A stretch of 50,820 nucleotides of DNA from Bacilli bacterium (GTDB lineage Bacteria > Bacillota_I > Bacilli_A > RFN20 > CAG-826), in contig JAFXWB010000039.1 of the NCBI GenBank assembly GCA_017534425.1, forward strand, positions 1-50,820, written 5' to 3'. Numbering within the stretch: position 1 is the stretch's first letter; the number at the start of each line of letters is the position of its first letter. Below are positions 17,215 to 25,182 of this stretch, piece by piece. The position numbers and the translations under genes were made by a program. A model generated the notes under the pieces. The model was not told the DNA's origin. It made no database searches and was given only the letters and a program-made list of their open reading frames with translations.

Positions 17215-18771
17215 CTATTTAATTCTTTTTTCTGTATCGGCATCAAAGAAATATACTTTGTCGTTATCTAAACACAATTTCGCTTTGTCATTAGTTTGAA
17301 TGTTTTCTTTTTCACCAACTTTTGCGACTATTTTGTGACCTAATATGTAGAAATAAAGAACTAAATCATATCCTAATAATTCAACATAATCGCATTTAAC
17401 TTCAAACGAATTGCTTGGGTTATGATTATTGACATCACCAGCGACGTAAATATCTTCGGGTCTGAAACCAAGAAATATATTTTTCCCTTCGTAATCTTGT
17501 AAGGCTTTATTTAATTCTTTTGAAACTTTATATGTGAAGCTTTCAATACCAAGAGGATTGTTTTCATCATTAGACTTAATCGCCGTGAAAACTCCTTTTG
17601 AATAAGTTCCGGAAATAAAATTCATTGCAGGCGATCCAATAAATGAAGCAACAAACTTATTGGCTGGATCCGAGAATAATTCTTTAGGTGCACCAATTTG
17701 TTGAATATAACCATCTTTCATAACAACAATTCTATCTGCCATTGTCATGGCTTCAGTTTGGTCATGTGTAACGTAAACGGTTGTAGCACCAACTTGTTTA
17801 TGAATCTTAATAATTTCACTTCTTGTTTGTACTCTAAGTTTTGCATCTAAGTTAGAGAGTGGCTCATCCATAAGGAAGACCTTAGGTCTTCTAACAATTG
17901 CTCTTCCTAAGGCGACTCTTTGTCTTTGACCACCAGAAAGGGCTGCGGGTTTTCTAAATAAGTATCTGGTTAAATCGATAGAATCGGCAACTTTATTAAT
18001 TTCTAGATCCATCTCTTCTTTAGTAAGATGTCTAACTTTGCAAAGAGGAACTTCGTTCTTTTCTAAAAATTCAATTCGTTTTTTAAAGTCTTCAATTTGT
18101 TTAAGACTATTATTATTTTCTTCAATTAGGTTGTGGCATTCTTCAGGATAATTGCTGCCATATTTATCGATAATATGTTGGTTGCTTGCGACAACTTTTT
18201 CTCTTTTCTTTATAGTTGTTCTTAACTCATTAATTGTATATTCATCTATGCCAACTTGTTGAACTAATATTGATGTTTTCTTTTCTTCATTAGCATAAAG
18301 TTTCTTGTAAAGCTCATTTCTAGATTCTAATAATGAATCATCATTTTGATTTTTCTTAAATTTTGTTTCAATAGCTTTAATTTGTTTTCTAATTTCTTTA
18401 TCGTCTTCAATTATTGAGGCAATTTCATCTTGGTTGGTATAAATTGGCTTTGGGACTTTTCTTAATTTCAAAGCAAATTTCATATTGTTATAAACAGTCA
18501 TGTGAGGATAAAGGGCATAGTTTTGGAAAACCATTGCGACATTTCTGTTTACTGGTTCAACCTGATTCATTAATTCCCCATCAATAAAGAATTCACCCGA
18601 AGTAATTGTTTCTAGACCAGCGATCATTCTTAATGTTGTGGACTTACCACATCCAGAAGGACCGACAAAAACAACAAATTCCTTATCCTTAATTTCAAGA
18701 TTAAAATCAAAAACAGCTTGAACACCATTTGGATAAATCTTGTTAATGTTTTTTAAAACCATATTACCCAT
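17215..18771 (-). CDS. msmK: MsmK/UgpC-type sugar importer ATPase with ~140-residue helical insertion
   Basis: A 518-residue ATPase. Walker A is GPSGCGKST (37-45), the Q-loop Gln is ~83, the signature is LSGGQ (278-282), Walker B is VFLMDEP (298-304), then the switch VTHDQTEAMTMADR, and a TOBE-type tail (~360-518). Between LRKVPKP (103-109) and KEEMDLEINKVADSI (~251-265) lies about 140 residues rich in E, K, N and Q with heptad-like runs, a probable coiled-coil hairpin. The second ATPase in this window (36740-38656) passes directly from the same LRKVPKP to the same helix. It probably powers the importer at 10508-14066. The symbol is by family only. Confidence 0.88.
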   Translation of the reverse strand: MGNMVLKNINKIYPNGVQAVFDFNLEIKDKEFVVFVGPSGCGKSTTLRMIAGLETITSGEFFIDGELMNQVEPVNRNVAMVFQNYALYPHMTVYNNMKFALKLRKVPKPIYTNQDEIASIIEDDKEIRKQIKAIETKFKKNQNDDSLLESRNELYKKLYANEEKKTSILVQQVGIDEYTINELRTTIKKREKVVASNQHIIDKYGSNYPEECHNLIEENNNSLKQIEDFKKRIEFLEKNEVPLCKVRHLTKEEMDLEINKVADSIDLTRYLFRKPAALSGGQRQRVALGRAIVRRPKVFLMDEPLSNLDAKLRVQTRSEIIKIHKQVGATTVYVTHDQTEAMTMADRIVVMKDGYIQQIGAPKELFSDPANKFVASFIGSPAMNFISGTYSKGVFTAIKSNDENNPLGIESFTYKVSKELNKALQDYEGKNIFLGFRPEDIYVAGDVNNHNPSNSFEVKCDYVELLGYDLVLYFYILGHKIVAKVGEKENIQTNDKAKLCLDNDKVYFFDADTEKRIK

Positions 18772-18795
18772 AAGCGACGCCTCTACTTTTATAAA

Positions 18796-18823
18796 ATTAT
18801 ATACAATAGGTATTGTACATCAA
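18796..18823 (-). promoter_or_regulatory. Promoter of the ATPase-GH37-GH20 operon
   Basis: Minus-strand TTGATG (18818-18823), a 16-base spacer and TATAAT (18796-18801). Transcription would begin near 18789, giving a leader of about 18 bases that includes an AGAGG ribosome site before ATG at 18771. Confidence 0.7.
18802..18817. promoter_or_regulatory. Perfect palindromic operator filling the promoter spacer
   Basis: TACAATAGGTATTGTA consists of seven-base arms around GG. It occupies exactly all 16 bases between the -35 and -10 boxes of the 18771 operon. A dimeric repressor bound here would block polymerase. The half-site ACAATA recurs at 14069-14085. The divergent AraC-type gene starts 93 bases away, but AraC proteins normally bind direct repeats, so the regulator may be encoded elsewhere. 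Confidence 0.65.
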
Positions 18824-18895
18824 TTTTACAGTTCATACTTGGACAATAATTTCTAAAATAAGCAAAATATTGATATTTATTTCTCTTTAATGATT

Positions 18896-18901
18896 TATAA
18901 T
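18896..18901 (+). promoter_or_regulatory. -10 box of the AraC regulator gene
   Basis: TATAAT lies eight bases before ATG at 18910. The nearest -35-like hexamer (TTGATA, 18870-18875) is 20 bases away, which is long. No Shine-Dalgarno is present, so a leaderless transcript is likely. Confidence 0.45.
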
Positions 18902-18909
18902 TATTTGGA

Positions 18910-19788
18910 ATGAATCCAAGATTAATCACAAGAGAATACAAATTAGATAAAGTGATTGATATTGAATCAATATCATCGATTTATATTTTTCATTTTGATA
19001 ATAGCTATTTTACTGAATTTGAAACACACCCTCAGTTAGAACTTATATACGTAGATGACGGAATAGAAGAAGTCTTTGAAGATGATAAAACTTATCAGCT
19101 AAGTAAGGGACAAGCTTTTATACATAAACCTCTTGCATCACACAAAGATAGATGTGTTACAGATAAATCAACGGTTTATATTCTTTCTTTTAGAACATCA
19201 TCACCATCAATGAATCAATTATTTGATAGGGTGTTAGATTTGTCTAAAACTGAAGTTAATCAACTAAAACAAGTGTTCGAAATTTACATCAAAAATGTAG
19301 ATTGCAATATTGATCAATATTTTTCTGAACGTAAGATTATCGTAAACAGTAATTCTTTTGGAATATCTCAAATTATTAAAAACATTTTTGAACTCTTTTT
19401 CATTAGTTTACTAAATCCAAAAGAAAATGAACCTCTCGAGAATCATACGTATAATGACACATTTGTAAACAAGGTTATTCAAGAATTAAATAAGGCTAAA
19501 TATGAAAAGTTTTCTTTAGAAAAAGTAAGTAAGAACGTTTCATATTCAAAAAGTTATTTATGCCGTCATTTTAAAAAAGTCACAGGCATAACAATTATTA
19601 ATTATTTCTATTCTTTAAAAATTGAAGAAGCCAAAAAATTACTTCTTAATGGTGAACATTCAATCGAGGAAACAAGCGATTTGCTTAATTTTGATTCCGT
19701 TCAGTACTTCTCGAAAGTATTCAAAAAATATAGTGGTTTATCACCATCTAACTGGAGAACTATTTCCTCAAAAAGGATGTATTTTTAG
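18910..19788 (+). CDS. AraC-family transcriptional regulator with cupin sensor domain
   Basis: A 292-residue regulator. Residues ~30-110 form a cupin-like sugar-sensing barrel (HPQLELIYVDDGIEEVF, GQAFIHKPLASHKD). Residues ~195-290 hold two helix-turn-helix units: FSLEKVSKNVSYSKSYLCRHF, and the second ending FDSVQYFSKVFKKYSGLSPSNWR, the classic AraC signature. It is divergent from the ATPase-GH37-GH20 operon and convergent with the pectin operon, so either is a candidate target. The arrangement favours the divergent importer-ATPase operon. Confidence 0.9.
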   Translation: MNPRLITREYKLDKVIDIESISSIYIFHFDNSYFTEFETHPQLELIYVDDGIEEVFEDDKTYQLSKGQAFIHKPLASHKDRCVTDKSTVYILSFRTSSPSMNQLFDRVLDLSKTEVNQLKQVFEIYIKNVDCNIDQYFSERKIIVNSNSFGISQIIKNIFELFFISLLNPKENEPLENHTYNDTFVNKVIQELNKAKYEKFSLEKVSKNVSYSKSYLCRHFKKVTGITIINYFYSLKIEEAKKLLLNGEHSIEETSDLLNFDSVQYFSKVFKKYSGLSPSNWRTISSKRMYF

Positions 19789-19795
19789 AGATTTT

Positions 19796-21169
19796 TTAGA
19801 TTATATCGTCGAAAATGATGAGCTCTCTCTCATCTTTTCTTATTACGGAAAAATTAATATTCTGAAGTTTCAAATTCTGGATGTGTCTAAAGAACAATCC
19901 GCTTGAAGGAAGCGTCCATCCATAAACAAAAACTTCTGGATATCCGTCAAAATTATCCTTAACAACTTCTTCATATTGTCCTTTTTTAACTCCGCCGGCA
20001 AGTTCGATAAAAATGTTTTTAAGACTGATGTTCTTTAAATAATTTGAAGGAAGACCACAAATGTTCGAAGTAAACTGCCAAGGTTTATTTATTAACTCTT
20101 TCGTTGGTTCAACTTTTTCAACACTCCAGAAATTCCAATGGTATTGCTTGTCCTGTTTATTAATATAAGAAAGATAATTCCACGGAATTGTTTTAAATGC
20201 GACGTATGGGCCAACTGCCTTAACATTGCTTATTTTAATATTTGATATGCTACCAATTGATAAGTTTTCAGGGCCTCTCATTCTTTTTCCTAAATGAATA
20301 AAGAACGGAGCATTTACGTTTTGCATAAAGATATTATTAATTTGGATATTGTTAATAATTGCGCCATCAACTGATTCGATCGCTATACCAACCATTCTTG
20401 TATTTTTAATGTTTATATTTTTAATAAAGATATCTTTAAAACCACCATTACTTTCAGTTCCAAATTTAATTGCATTGCAACGAGAGATAAGATTGCAATT
20501 TCTGACAGTAATATTTCGGCATTCGTCTAACTTATTGAGGTTATATGAAGATTTAAAAACAATCGCATCATCTCCAGAAATAACCTTACAATTCTCGATC
20601 AACACATTTTTAGAATTGTCGGGAGAAATACCATCAATAAAAACCTTTAGTTTTAAGTTCCTCACAACAACATTTTTGCTTGACACAAAATAAACTGCTA
20701 AATCTGTTGCGTGCTTGATAGTTAGGTTTTCAATTAAGACGTCGTTGCATTCCACTAAAGTAATAACTTTTGCGCCGCGATGAACGTTGTTGTTTTTATT
20801 CTTTTCATCCCAGACGCTTCGCATATCAATTGTGCCCTTGCCTTTAAAAGTTATATTTTTGCAATTTTTTGCAACAAAAAGAGAGCAATTAAAGTAGCTG
20901 TGAGAAATGTCTTGGTACATAGGATGTTTTACTTCTTCTAAAGAAGCAAAGTCATCAAAATTATCTGATCCATAGACAAAAGCGCCTTTTGCAATATTGA
21001 TAGAGATATTACTTTTTAGAAATAAAGTGGAAAGAATATATTTACCTTTAGGAAAATATATCTCTACTTCCTCATCAGCATGATTATTGATGAGATTTTG
21101 TATTTGATTAGTTAGTAACTTTTTAGTGTTTGGAACAACACCATATTTTGTGACGTTTATCCTTTTCAT
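19796..21169 (-). CDS. GH28 polygalacturonase-like protein, cytoplasmic
   Basis: A 457-residue right-handed beta-helix protein without signal. Residues 1-60 hold the usual start (NVTKYGVVPNTK, then an IYFPKGKYILSTLFLKSN strand). IDGISPDNSKNVLIENC (178-194) and SGDDAIVFKSS (198-208) match GH28 motifs carrying Asp184 and Asp200-Asp201. At the third motif, where GH28 enzymes have GHG, this protein has SRCNAIKFG, so the usual His is absent. Many gut GH28-like exo-enzymes vary here. It is the last gene after a rhamnosidase and two ketogluconate-pathway genes, supporting action on imported pectin oligosaccharides. Confidence 0.82.
   Translation of the reverse strand: MKRINVTKYGVVPNTKKLLTNQIQNLINNHADEEVEIYFPKGKYILSTLFLKSNISINIAKGAFVYGSDNFDDFASLEEVKHPMYQDISHSYFNCSLFVAKNCKNITFKGKGTIDMRSVWDEKNKNNNVHRGAKVITLVECNDVLIENLTIKHATDLAVYFVSSKNVVVRNLKLKVFIDGISPDNSKNVLIENCKVISGDDAIVFKSSYNLNKLDECRNITVRNCNLISRCNAIKFGTESNGGFKDIFIKNINIKNTRMVGIAIESVDGAIINNIQINNIFMQNVNAPFFIHLGKRMRGPENLSIGSISNIKISNVKAVGPYVAFKTIPWNYLSYINKQDKQYHWNFWSVEKVEPTKELINKPWQFTSNICGLPSNYLKNISLKNIFIELAGGVKKGQYEEVVKDNFDGYPEVFVYGWTLPSSGLFFRHIQNLKLQNINFSVIRKDERELIIFDDII
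19817..19839 (+). terminator. Possible terminator of the AraC gene, inside the end of the GH28 gene
   Basis: GATGAG (19817-19822), a six-base CT loop and CTCATC (19829-19834), then TTTTCT. It lies 29 bases after the AraC stop but within the last codons of the convergent GH28 gene. The stem is only six pairs, so this is tentative. Confidence 0.3.
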
Positions 21170-21170
21170 A

Positions 21171-23402
21171 TTAATACTTTAGAAGGAAGACAAAATCATT
21201 CTCTCCCAACTCCTTTTTCTCCAAAATGACATTATTAAAATCAAATTCAAATTCGATATTTTTACTGCCTTTAACATGGTATTGAATAACGTCGTTTTTA
21301 ATTTCATAATCTACATTTATAACGCCATTTTTCGTTTTTAATTTTGAAGATAGTTTTGACACTTTATTAGAAAAATATGGGGAAATTACGGTGTTTTTGA
21401 ATCCTGGAGATGTAATTATAGGTCTAATTCCAACCATATATTCATACATCCATTCAACAACTGAGCCAAGACTATAATGGTTGAAAGAATTCATTCCGTC
21501 TTTGTTAAATCCGTCATCCTTTTTATAGCTATCCCATCTTTCCCAAATAGTGGTCGCCCCACAGCTAATCATATAACCCCAGGATGGATAGTCCTTATTA
21601 AGTAACAGCTTATATGCAAGATCTTTAAAACCACATTCACACAAGATAGGCAAAATGAATCTGGTGCTGTGAAATCCTGTTGTTAAATGATCTTTATATT
21701 CATTTACTTTTCTTAATAAACTGATTTTACTTTTTTCTTTGTCAATTAAGCCAAACTCACTTGCAAGAATATAGGCTCCCTGAGTGTCACTTGTCAATTT
21801 ATCTTCTTTAGTAACAAAGCGTTCATTAAATGCTTTTTTAACTTTTTTAAAGTTATCAAGGTATTTTTCTTTGTCATTATCATTCAAAATCTCACACACT
21901 TTATACAAAAGATAATTATCGTGTGCTAAAAAAGCATTGTTATATAAATCTTTATCTGTGGTTTCATAAATAGACAACCAATCTCCAAACGAGAAACCAT
22001 GATAGGCATTATTGCTAACGTGATACCTATAAATGACATCCATAAACTTTTTCATGTAAGGTAACGTTTCTTTTAAAAATTCTTCCTCTCCATAGAATAG
22101 ATATAGATTATAAGGAATTGATATAATTGCGTCACTCCAGCCTAACGTGTTGGCTCTCCATTCATTATCTAAATGGGATAACGGGGCTCCATAATTTTTA
22201 AAGAAATAAGGTGAAAAAGAAGGAATAAATTCTTTATTTAATTTAAAAGAATCAACTAAATCTCTTACATATTTTTTAAGGAATTTTGCTACTTCATAGT
22301 TGTAAGATGCAGTCATTGAAAAGACTTGAGCATCTCCACTCCAACCCATTCTTTCATCTCTTTGAGGACAATCAGTCGGAATAGAAAGGAAGTTACTTCT
22401 TTGGCCCCATAAAACATTTTTGTAAATTCTATTTACGAGTGCGTTGTTGGTTTTGATATAACCCGTTCTTTTTAGCTTGCTCCATATAGCATTTGCACTT
22501 AGTGAAATGATTTCTGCATTTCCTTCAATACAAACATCAATATACCTAAAACCAAAATATGTATGGCGTGGCAAAAACTCTTCAACACCATCGCCTTTTA
22601 AAATATAAGTACTTCTTGCTAAAGCACTTCTTAAATTCTCAACATAGACTTTTTTATTTACATCCAACGTTTCACCATGTTTGATAGTGATCTTTGTTCC
22701 TTTTGTGCCTTTGACAAGTATATGCTCAACAGCGGCCATATTTTGACCGAAGTCATAAACAAAATGATTGTCAAATTTATTTATTAATCTAGCTTTAAAA
22801 ACTTTTTGACAGACGATTGGTTTTATGATGCTCTTTTTCAATTTTGAATTTATATTAAAAACAGAGACGGTTTCCCATTTTGAAACATCATAATTTGGAT
22901 CAGAGAAAGACCCTAGATCATAATTATTATCAATGATAATACCATTTTGATTATCGCAAGCTCTTATCGCTCCATCTTTAGCCTTTTCGGTCCCGTCACT
23001 ACTACAAATTATTTCTTTTAGAGAAGTAACTTCAAAACATACTTTATTAGGGTATTCTCCAAAAGCATTTCTTCCTCTTAAACTTAATCTTGAAGTGTAC
23101 CAGCCATCACATAAAATAATGCCAATAGAATTAATTCCTTTTTGAACATACTTTGTCACATCATAAACTCGGTAATAAACGGTTTTATCATATTCAGATA
23201 AATCTTGTGACATATACTCATCATTAATTAAATGATTGTTTACATATAAAGAAAAAACACCTAACGCTGCAATCTTTATTTTTGTTTTATTAACGTTAGC
23301 AAGTGAAACCTTTTTAACAATATAAGCGGGAGGAATACCATAATCTTGAAATTTGTCTTCAAAATTATAATTAGACTCTGTGATATAGCCAATCCACTTC
23401 AT
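21171..23402 (-). CDS. GH78 alpha-L-rhamnosidase, cytoplasmic
   Basis: A 743-residue protein with the full domain order: an N-terminal beta domain with LSLRGRNAFGEYP (107-119), the concanavalin-like 'HFVYDFGQNMAAVEH' (213-227), then an (alpha/alpha)6 barrel with PTDCPQRDERMGWSGDA (342-358), which carries the acidic residues of GH78. Later come GATTIWERWDS and FNHYSLGSVVEWMYEYM, the family's usual closing motifs. There is no signal peptide, so it acts on imported oligosaccharides. It begins two bases after the KDPG aldolase gene. Together with GH28 it suggests rhamnogalacturonan fragments. Confidence 0.93.
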   Translation of the reverse strand: MKWIGYITESNYNFEDKFQDYGIPPAYIVKKVSLANVNKTKIKIAALGVFSLYVNNHLINDEYMSQDLSEYDKTVYYRVYDVTKYVQKGINSIGIILCDGWYTSRLSLRGRNAFGEYPNKVCFEVTSLKEIICSSDGTEKAKDGAIRACDNQNGIIIDNNYDLGSFSDPNYDVSKWETVSVFNINSKLKKSIIKPIVCQKVFKARLINKFDNHFVYDFGQNMAAVEHILVKGTKGTKITIKHGETLDVNKKVYVENLRSALARSTYILKGDGVEEFLPRHTYFGFRYIDVCIEGNAEIISLSANAIWSKLKRTGYIKTNNALVNRIYKNVLWGQRSNFLSIPTDCPQRDERMGWSGDAQVFSMTASYNYEVAKFLKKYVRDLVDSFKLNKEFIPSFSPYFFKNYGAPLSHLDNEWRANTLGWSDAIISIPYNLYLFYGEEEFLKETLPYMKKFMDVIYRYHVSNNAYHGFSFGDWLSIYETTDKDLYNNAFLAHDNYLLYKVCEILNDNDKEKYLDNFKKVKKAFNERFVTKEDKLTSDTQGAYILASEFGLIDKEKSKISLLRKVNEYKDHLTTGFHSTRFILPILCECGFKDLAYKLLLNKDYPSWGYMISCGATTIWERWDSYKKDDGFNKDGMNSFNHYSLGSVVEWMYEYMVGIRPIITSPGFKNTVISPYFSNKVSKLSSKLKTKNGVINVDYEIKNDVIQYHVKGSKNIEFEFDFNNVILEKKELGENDFVFLLKY

Positions 23403-23404
23403 AA

Positions 23405-24004
23405 TTAACTAATTGATTCGATCGTTTCTTTTATAAAACGACAATTTTCGACAATATCACCCTTTAAAATCCAAGATCCACCAACGGCTTTTACATATTT
23501 ATTCAACAAATATTCCTTCAGATTATTTTCATCTATTCCACCGGTTGGAACAAATTTTGTATCTTTAAATACTGCGCCCAAACTATTTATTGCTTTTAAT
23601 CCACCATAAATATTTGCAGGGAAAAACTTAATTAAGTTGATGTTTAAACTTAGTGCTTCCATAATCTCGGTTGGAGTCACGCAGCCTGGAATATATTGTA
23701 CATTTCTTTCATTACAAAATAGGGCAATTTCTCGAGAAAAACCAGGAGAAACGATAAACTTGCATCCAGATTCAATAGCATCTTTGCACTGCTTTAAATT
23801 GATAACTGTACCTGCTCCAATTAATAGTTGAGGGTAATTTTTAATAGCGTATTTTATGCCCTCAAGAGCGTAGTCAGTTCTAAAAGTTATTTCAGCTACC
23901 AAAAGTTCACCTTGAACCAAAGATGATAATTTGTATTTTGCATCTTCCTCATTGTTAAGAACAACTACCGGAATAACTTTATACTCTTTTAATAAATCAT
24001 TCAT
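23405..24004 (-). CDS. eda: 2-dehydro-3-deoxyphosphogluconate (KDPG) aldolase
   Basis: A 199-residue class I aldolase. VAEITFRT (36-43) carries the catalytic Glu38, IGAGTV and VSPGFS are phosphate-site loops, and LIKFFPA (124-130) carries the Schiff-base Lys126. It splits KDPG into pyruvate and glyceraldehyde 3-phosphate. The start at 24004 is one base after the kinase stop; a longer frame from 24037 would add a non-homologous extension inside the kinase gene. It is coupled to the KDG kinase upstream, the normal pair for galacturonate breakdown. Confidence 0.93.
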   Translation of the reverse strand: MNDLLKEYKVIPVVVLNNEEDAKYKLSSLVQGELLVAEITFRTDYALEGIKYAIKNYPQLLIGAGTVINLKQCKDAIESGCKFIVSPGFSREIALFCNERNVQYIPGCVTPTEIMEALSLNINLIKFFPANIYGGLKAINSLGAVFKDTKFVPTGGIDENNLKEYLLNKYVKAVGGSWILKGDIVENCRFIKETIESIS

Positions 24005-24005
24005 A

Positions 24006-25025
24006 CTAACGAACCACTCTTCCAGAGCCGTCTCCATTCATTAATTTAAATACTTCTTCTTCTGTTACTTGGTTAAAATCACCAAAGATAGTGTGTTTCA
24101 AAGCACTGGCGGCAACGGCAAAATCAATTGTTTTTTGCATATCATTGAAACATAAAAAGCCGTGAATTATTCCTGAAGCAAAGCTGTCCCCTGAACCAAC
24201 GCGATCAACAATTGGCTGAATATCGTAATGTTTTGATTCATAAAATTGCTTTCCGTCAAACAATAAACCCTTCCAGCCATTATGAGATGCACTAAATGAT
24301 TCACGTAATGATGATGCTACCATCTTAAAGCCAAAATCTTTCAAGGCCTTTTCAAATATATGTTTATATCCAGCAGTATCTGTCTTGCCTTTAATAATAT
24401 CGGCTTCTGGTTTGTATCCTAAGCATGACTCAAAATCCTCTTCATTACCAATGCAAATATCAACATATTGCATTAAAGGAATCATAACTTTTTGAGCCTG
24501 TTCTTTTGTCCAAAGTTTGCTTCTATAATTTAAATCGCAAGACACTAAAACACCCATTTTTCTCGCGATTTTACATGCTTTTTCAACTAAAAGCGCGCAA
24601 TTCTCACTTAATGCAGTGGTTATTCCTGTGAAATGGAAAATGTCTGCACCTTTAAGGATTTCTTCAAATGGATAATCGTCCAAAGAGCTATTTGAGAAAG
24701 CACTATTAGCACGATCATAAACAACCTTACTTCCTCTCAATGATGAACCAACTTCGAGATAATATACACCAAGTCGTTCTCCACCAATTTGAATGTATTT
24801 ACAATTAACACCTTCTCTTTTAAGAGCTGCAAGAGCACCATTTCCTAAACTATTATTTGGTAGTTTACTAACAAAGAAGGTTTCGTGATTAAAATGTTTT
24901 AGGCAAACCGCTACATTAGCCTCTCCGCCACCATAACAAACATCAAATTTGTTTGCGGTTTCTAATCTTTCTTTTTCAATGGAAAGTCTAAGCATCAATT
25001 CACCAAACGTTACAATTTTTGACAT
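24006..25025 (-). CDS. kdgK: 2-keto-3-deoxygluconate (KDG) kinase, PfkB family
   Basis: A 339-residue sugar kinase. CYGGGEANVAVCL (30-42) is the substrate-binding loop, and DRVGSGDSFASGIIHG near the C-terminal third is the PfkB signature with the catalytic Asp. It phosphorylates KDG to KDPG, the substrate of the next gene's aldolase. The start is ATG 25025, with AAAGGTGA (25032-25039) six bases upstream; a TTG at 25031 is too close to that site. It is the first gene of the four-gene pectin operon. No galacturonate isomerase or KDG-forming dehydratase is in the window. Confidence 0.92.
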   Translation of the reverse strand: MSKIVTFGELMLRLSIEKERLETANKFDVCYGGGEANVAVCLKHFNHETFFVSKLPNNSLGNGALAALKREGVNCKYIQIGGERLGVYYLEVGSSLRGSKVVYDRANSAFSNSSLDDYPFEEILKGADIFHFTGITTALSENCALLVEKACKIARKMGVLVSCDLNYRSKLWTKEQAQKVMIPLMQYVDICIGNEEDFESCLGYKPEADIIKGKTDTAGYKHIFEKALKDFGFKMVASSLRESFSASHNGWKGLLFDGKQFYESKHYDIQPIVDRVGSGDSFASGIIHGFLCFNDMQKTIDFAVAASALKHTIFGDFNQVTEEEVFKLMNGDGSGRVVR

Positions 25026-25182
25026 AATCAATCACCTTTATACAAGTAAAAATATATTATCATATTCCTTTTATTTAATTTAATTAATTATATACAAAAG
25101 GAAAAAATTGCATTTTTAAGGCAATATTTATCAATTTATTGGGTAATAGGTTTGATATAATTTACTCAGCGAGGTTATAACC
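25026..25182. promoter_or_regulatory. Divergent promoter region, kdgK operon and phosphatase lipoprotein
   Basis: AT-rich spacer. For the plus-strand gene, an extended -10 (TGATATAAT, 25153-25161) leads to a GAGG ribosome site (25171-25174) and ATG 25183. For kdgK, a minus-strand TATAAT at 25087-25092 would give a leader of about 55 bases. I find no convincing -35 for either and no perfect palindrome or riboswitch-like fold. Confidence 0.5.

Noticed and set aside
19622..19906. 94-residue plus-strand frame across the AraC and GH28 ends
   Set aside because: Covers the C-terminal helix-turn-helix of AraC in another frame; no start signal.
25026..25182. Riboswitch or attenuator before kdgK
   Set aside because: The expected leader is only ~55 bases, AT-rich, and I could not find a stable paired structure or terminator.
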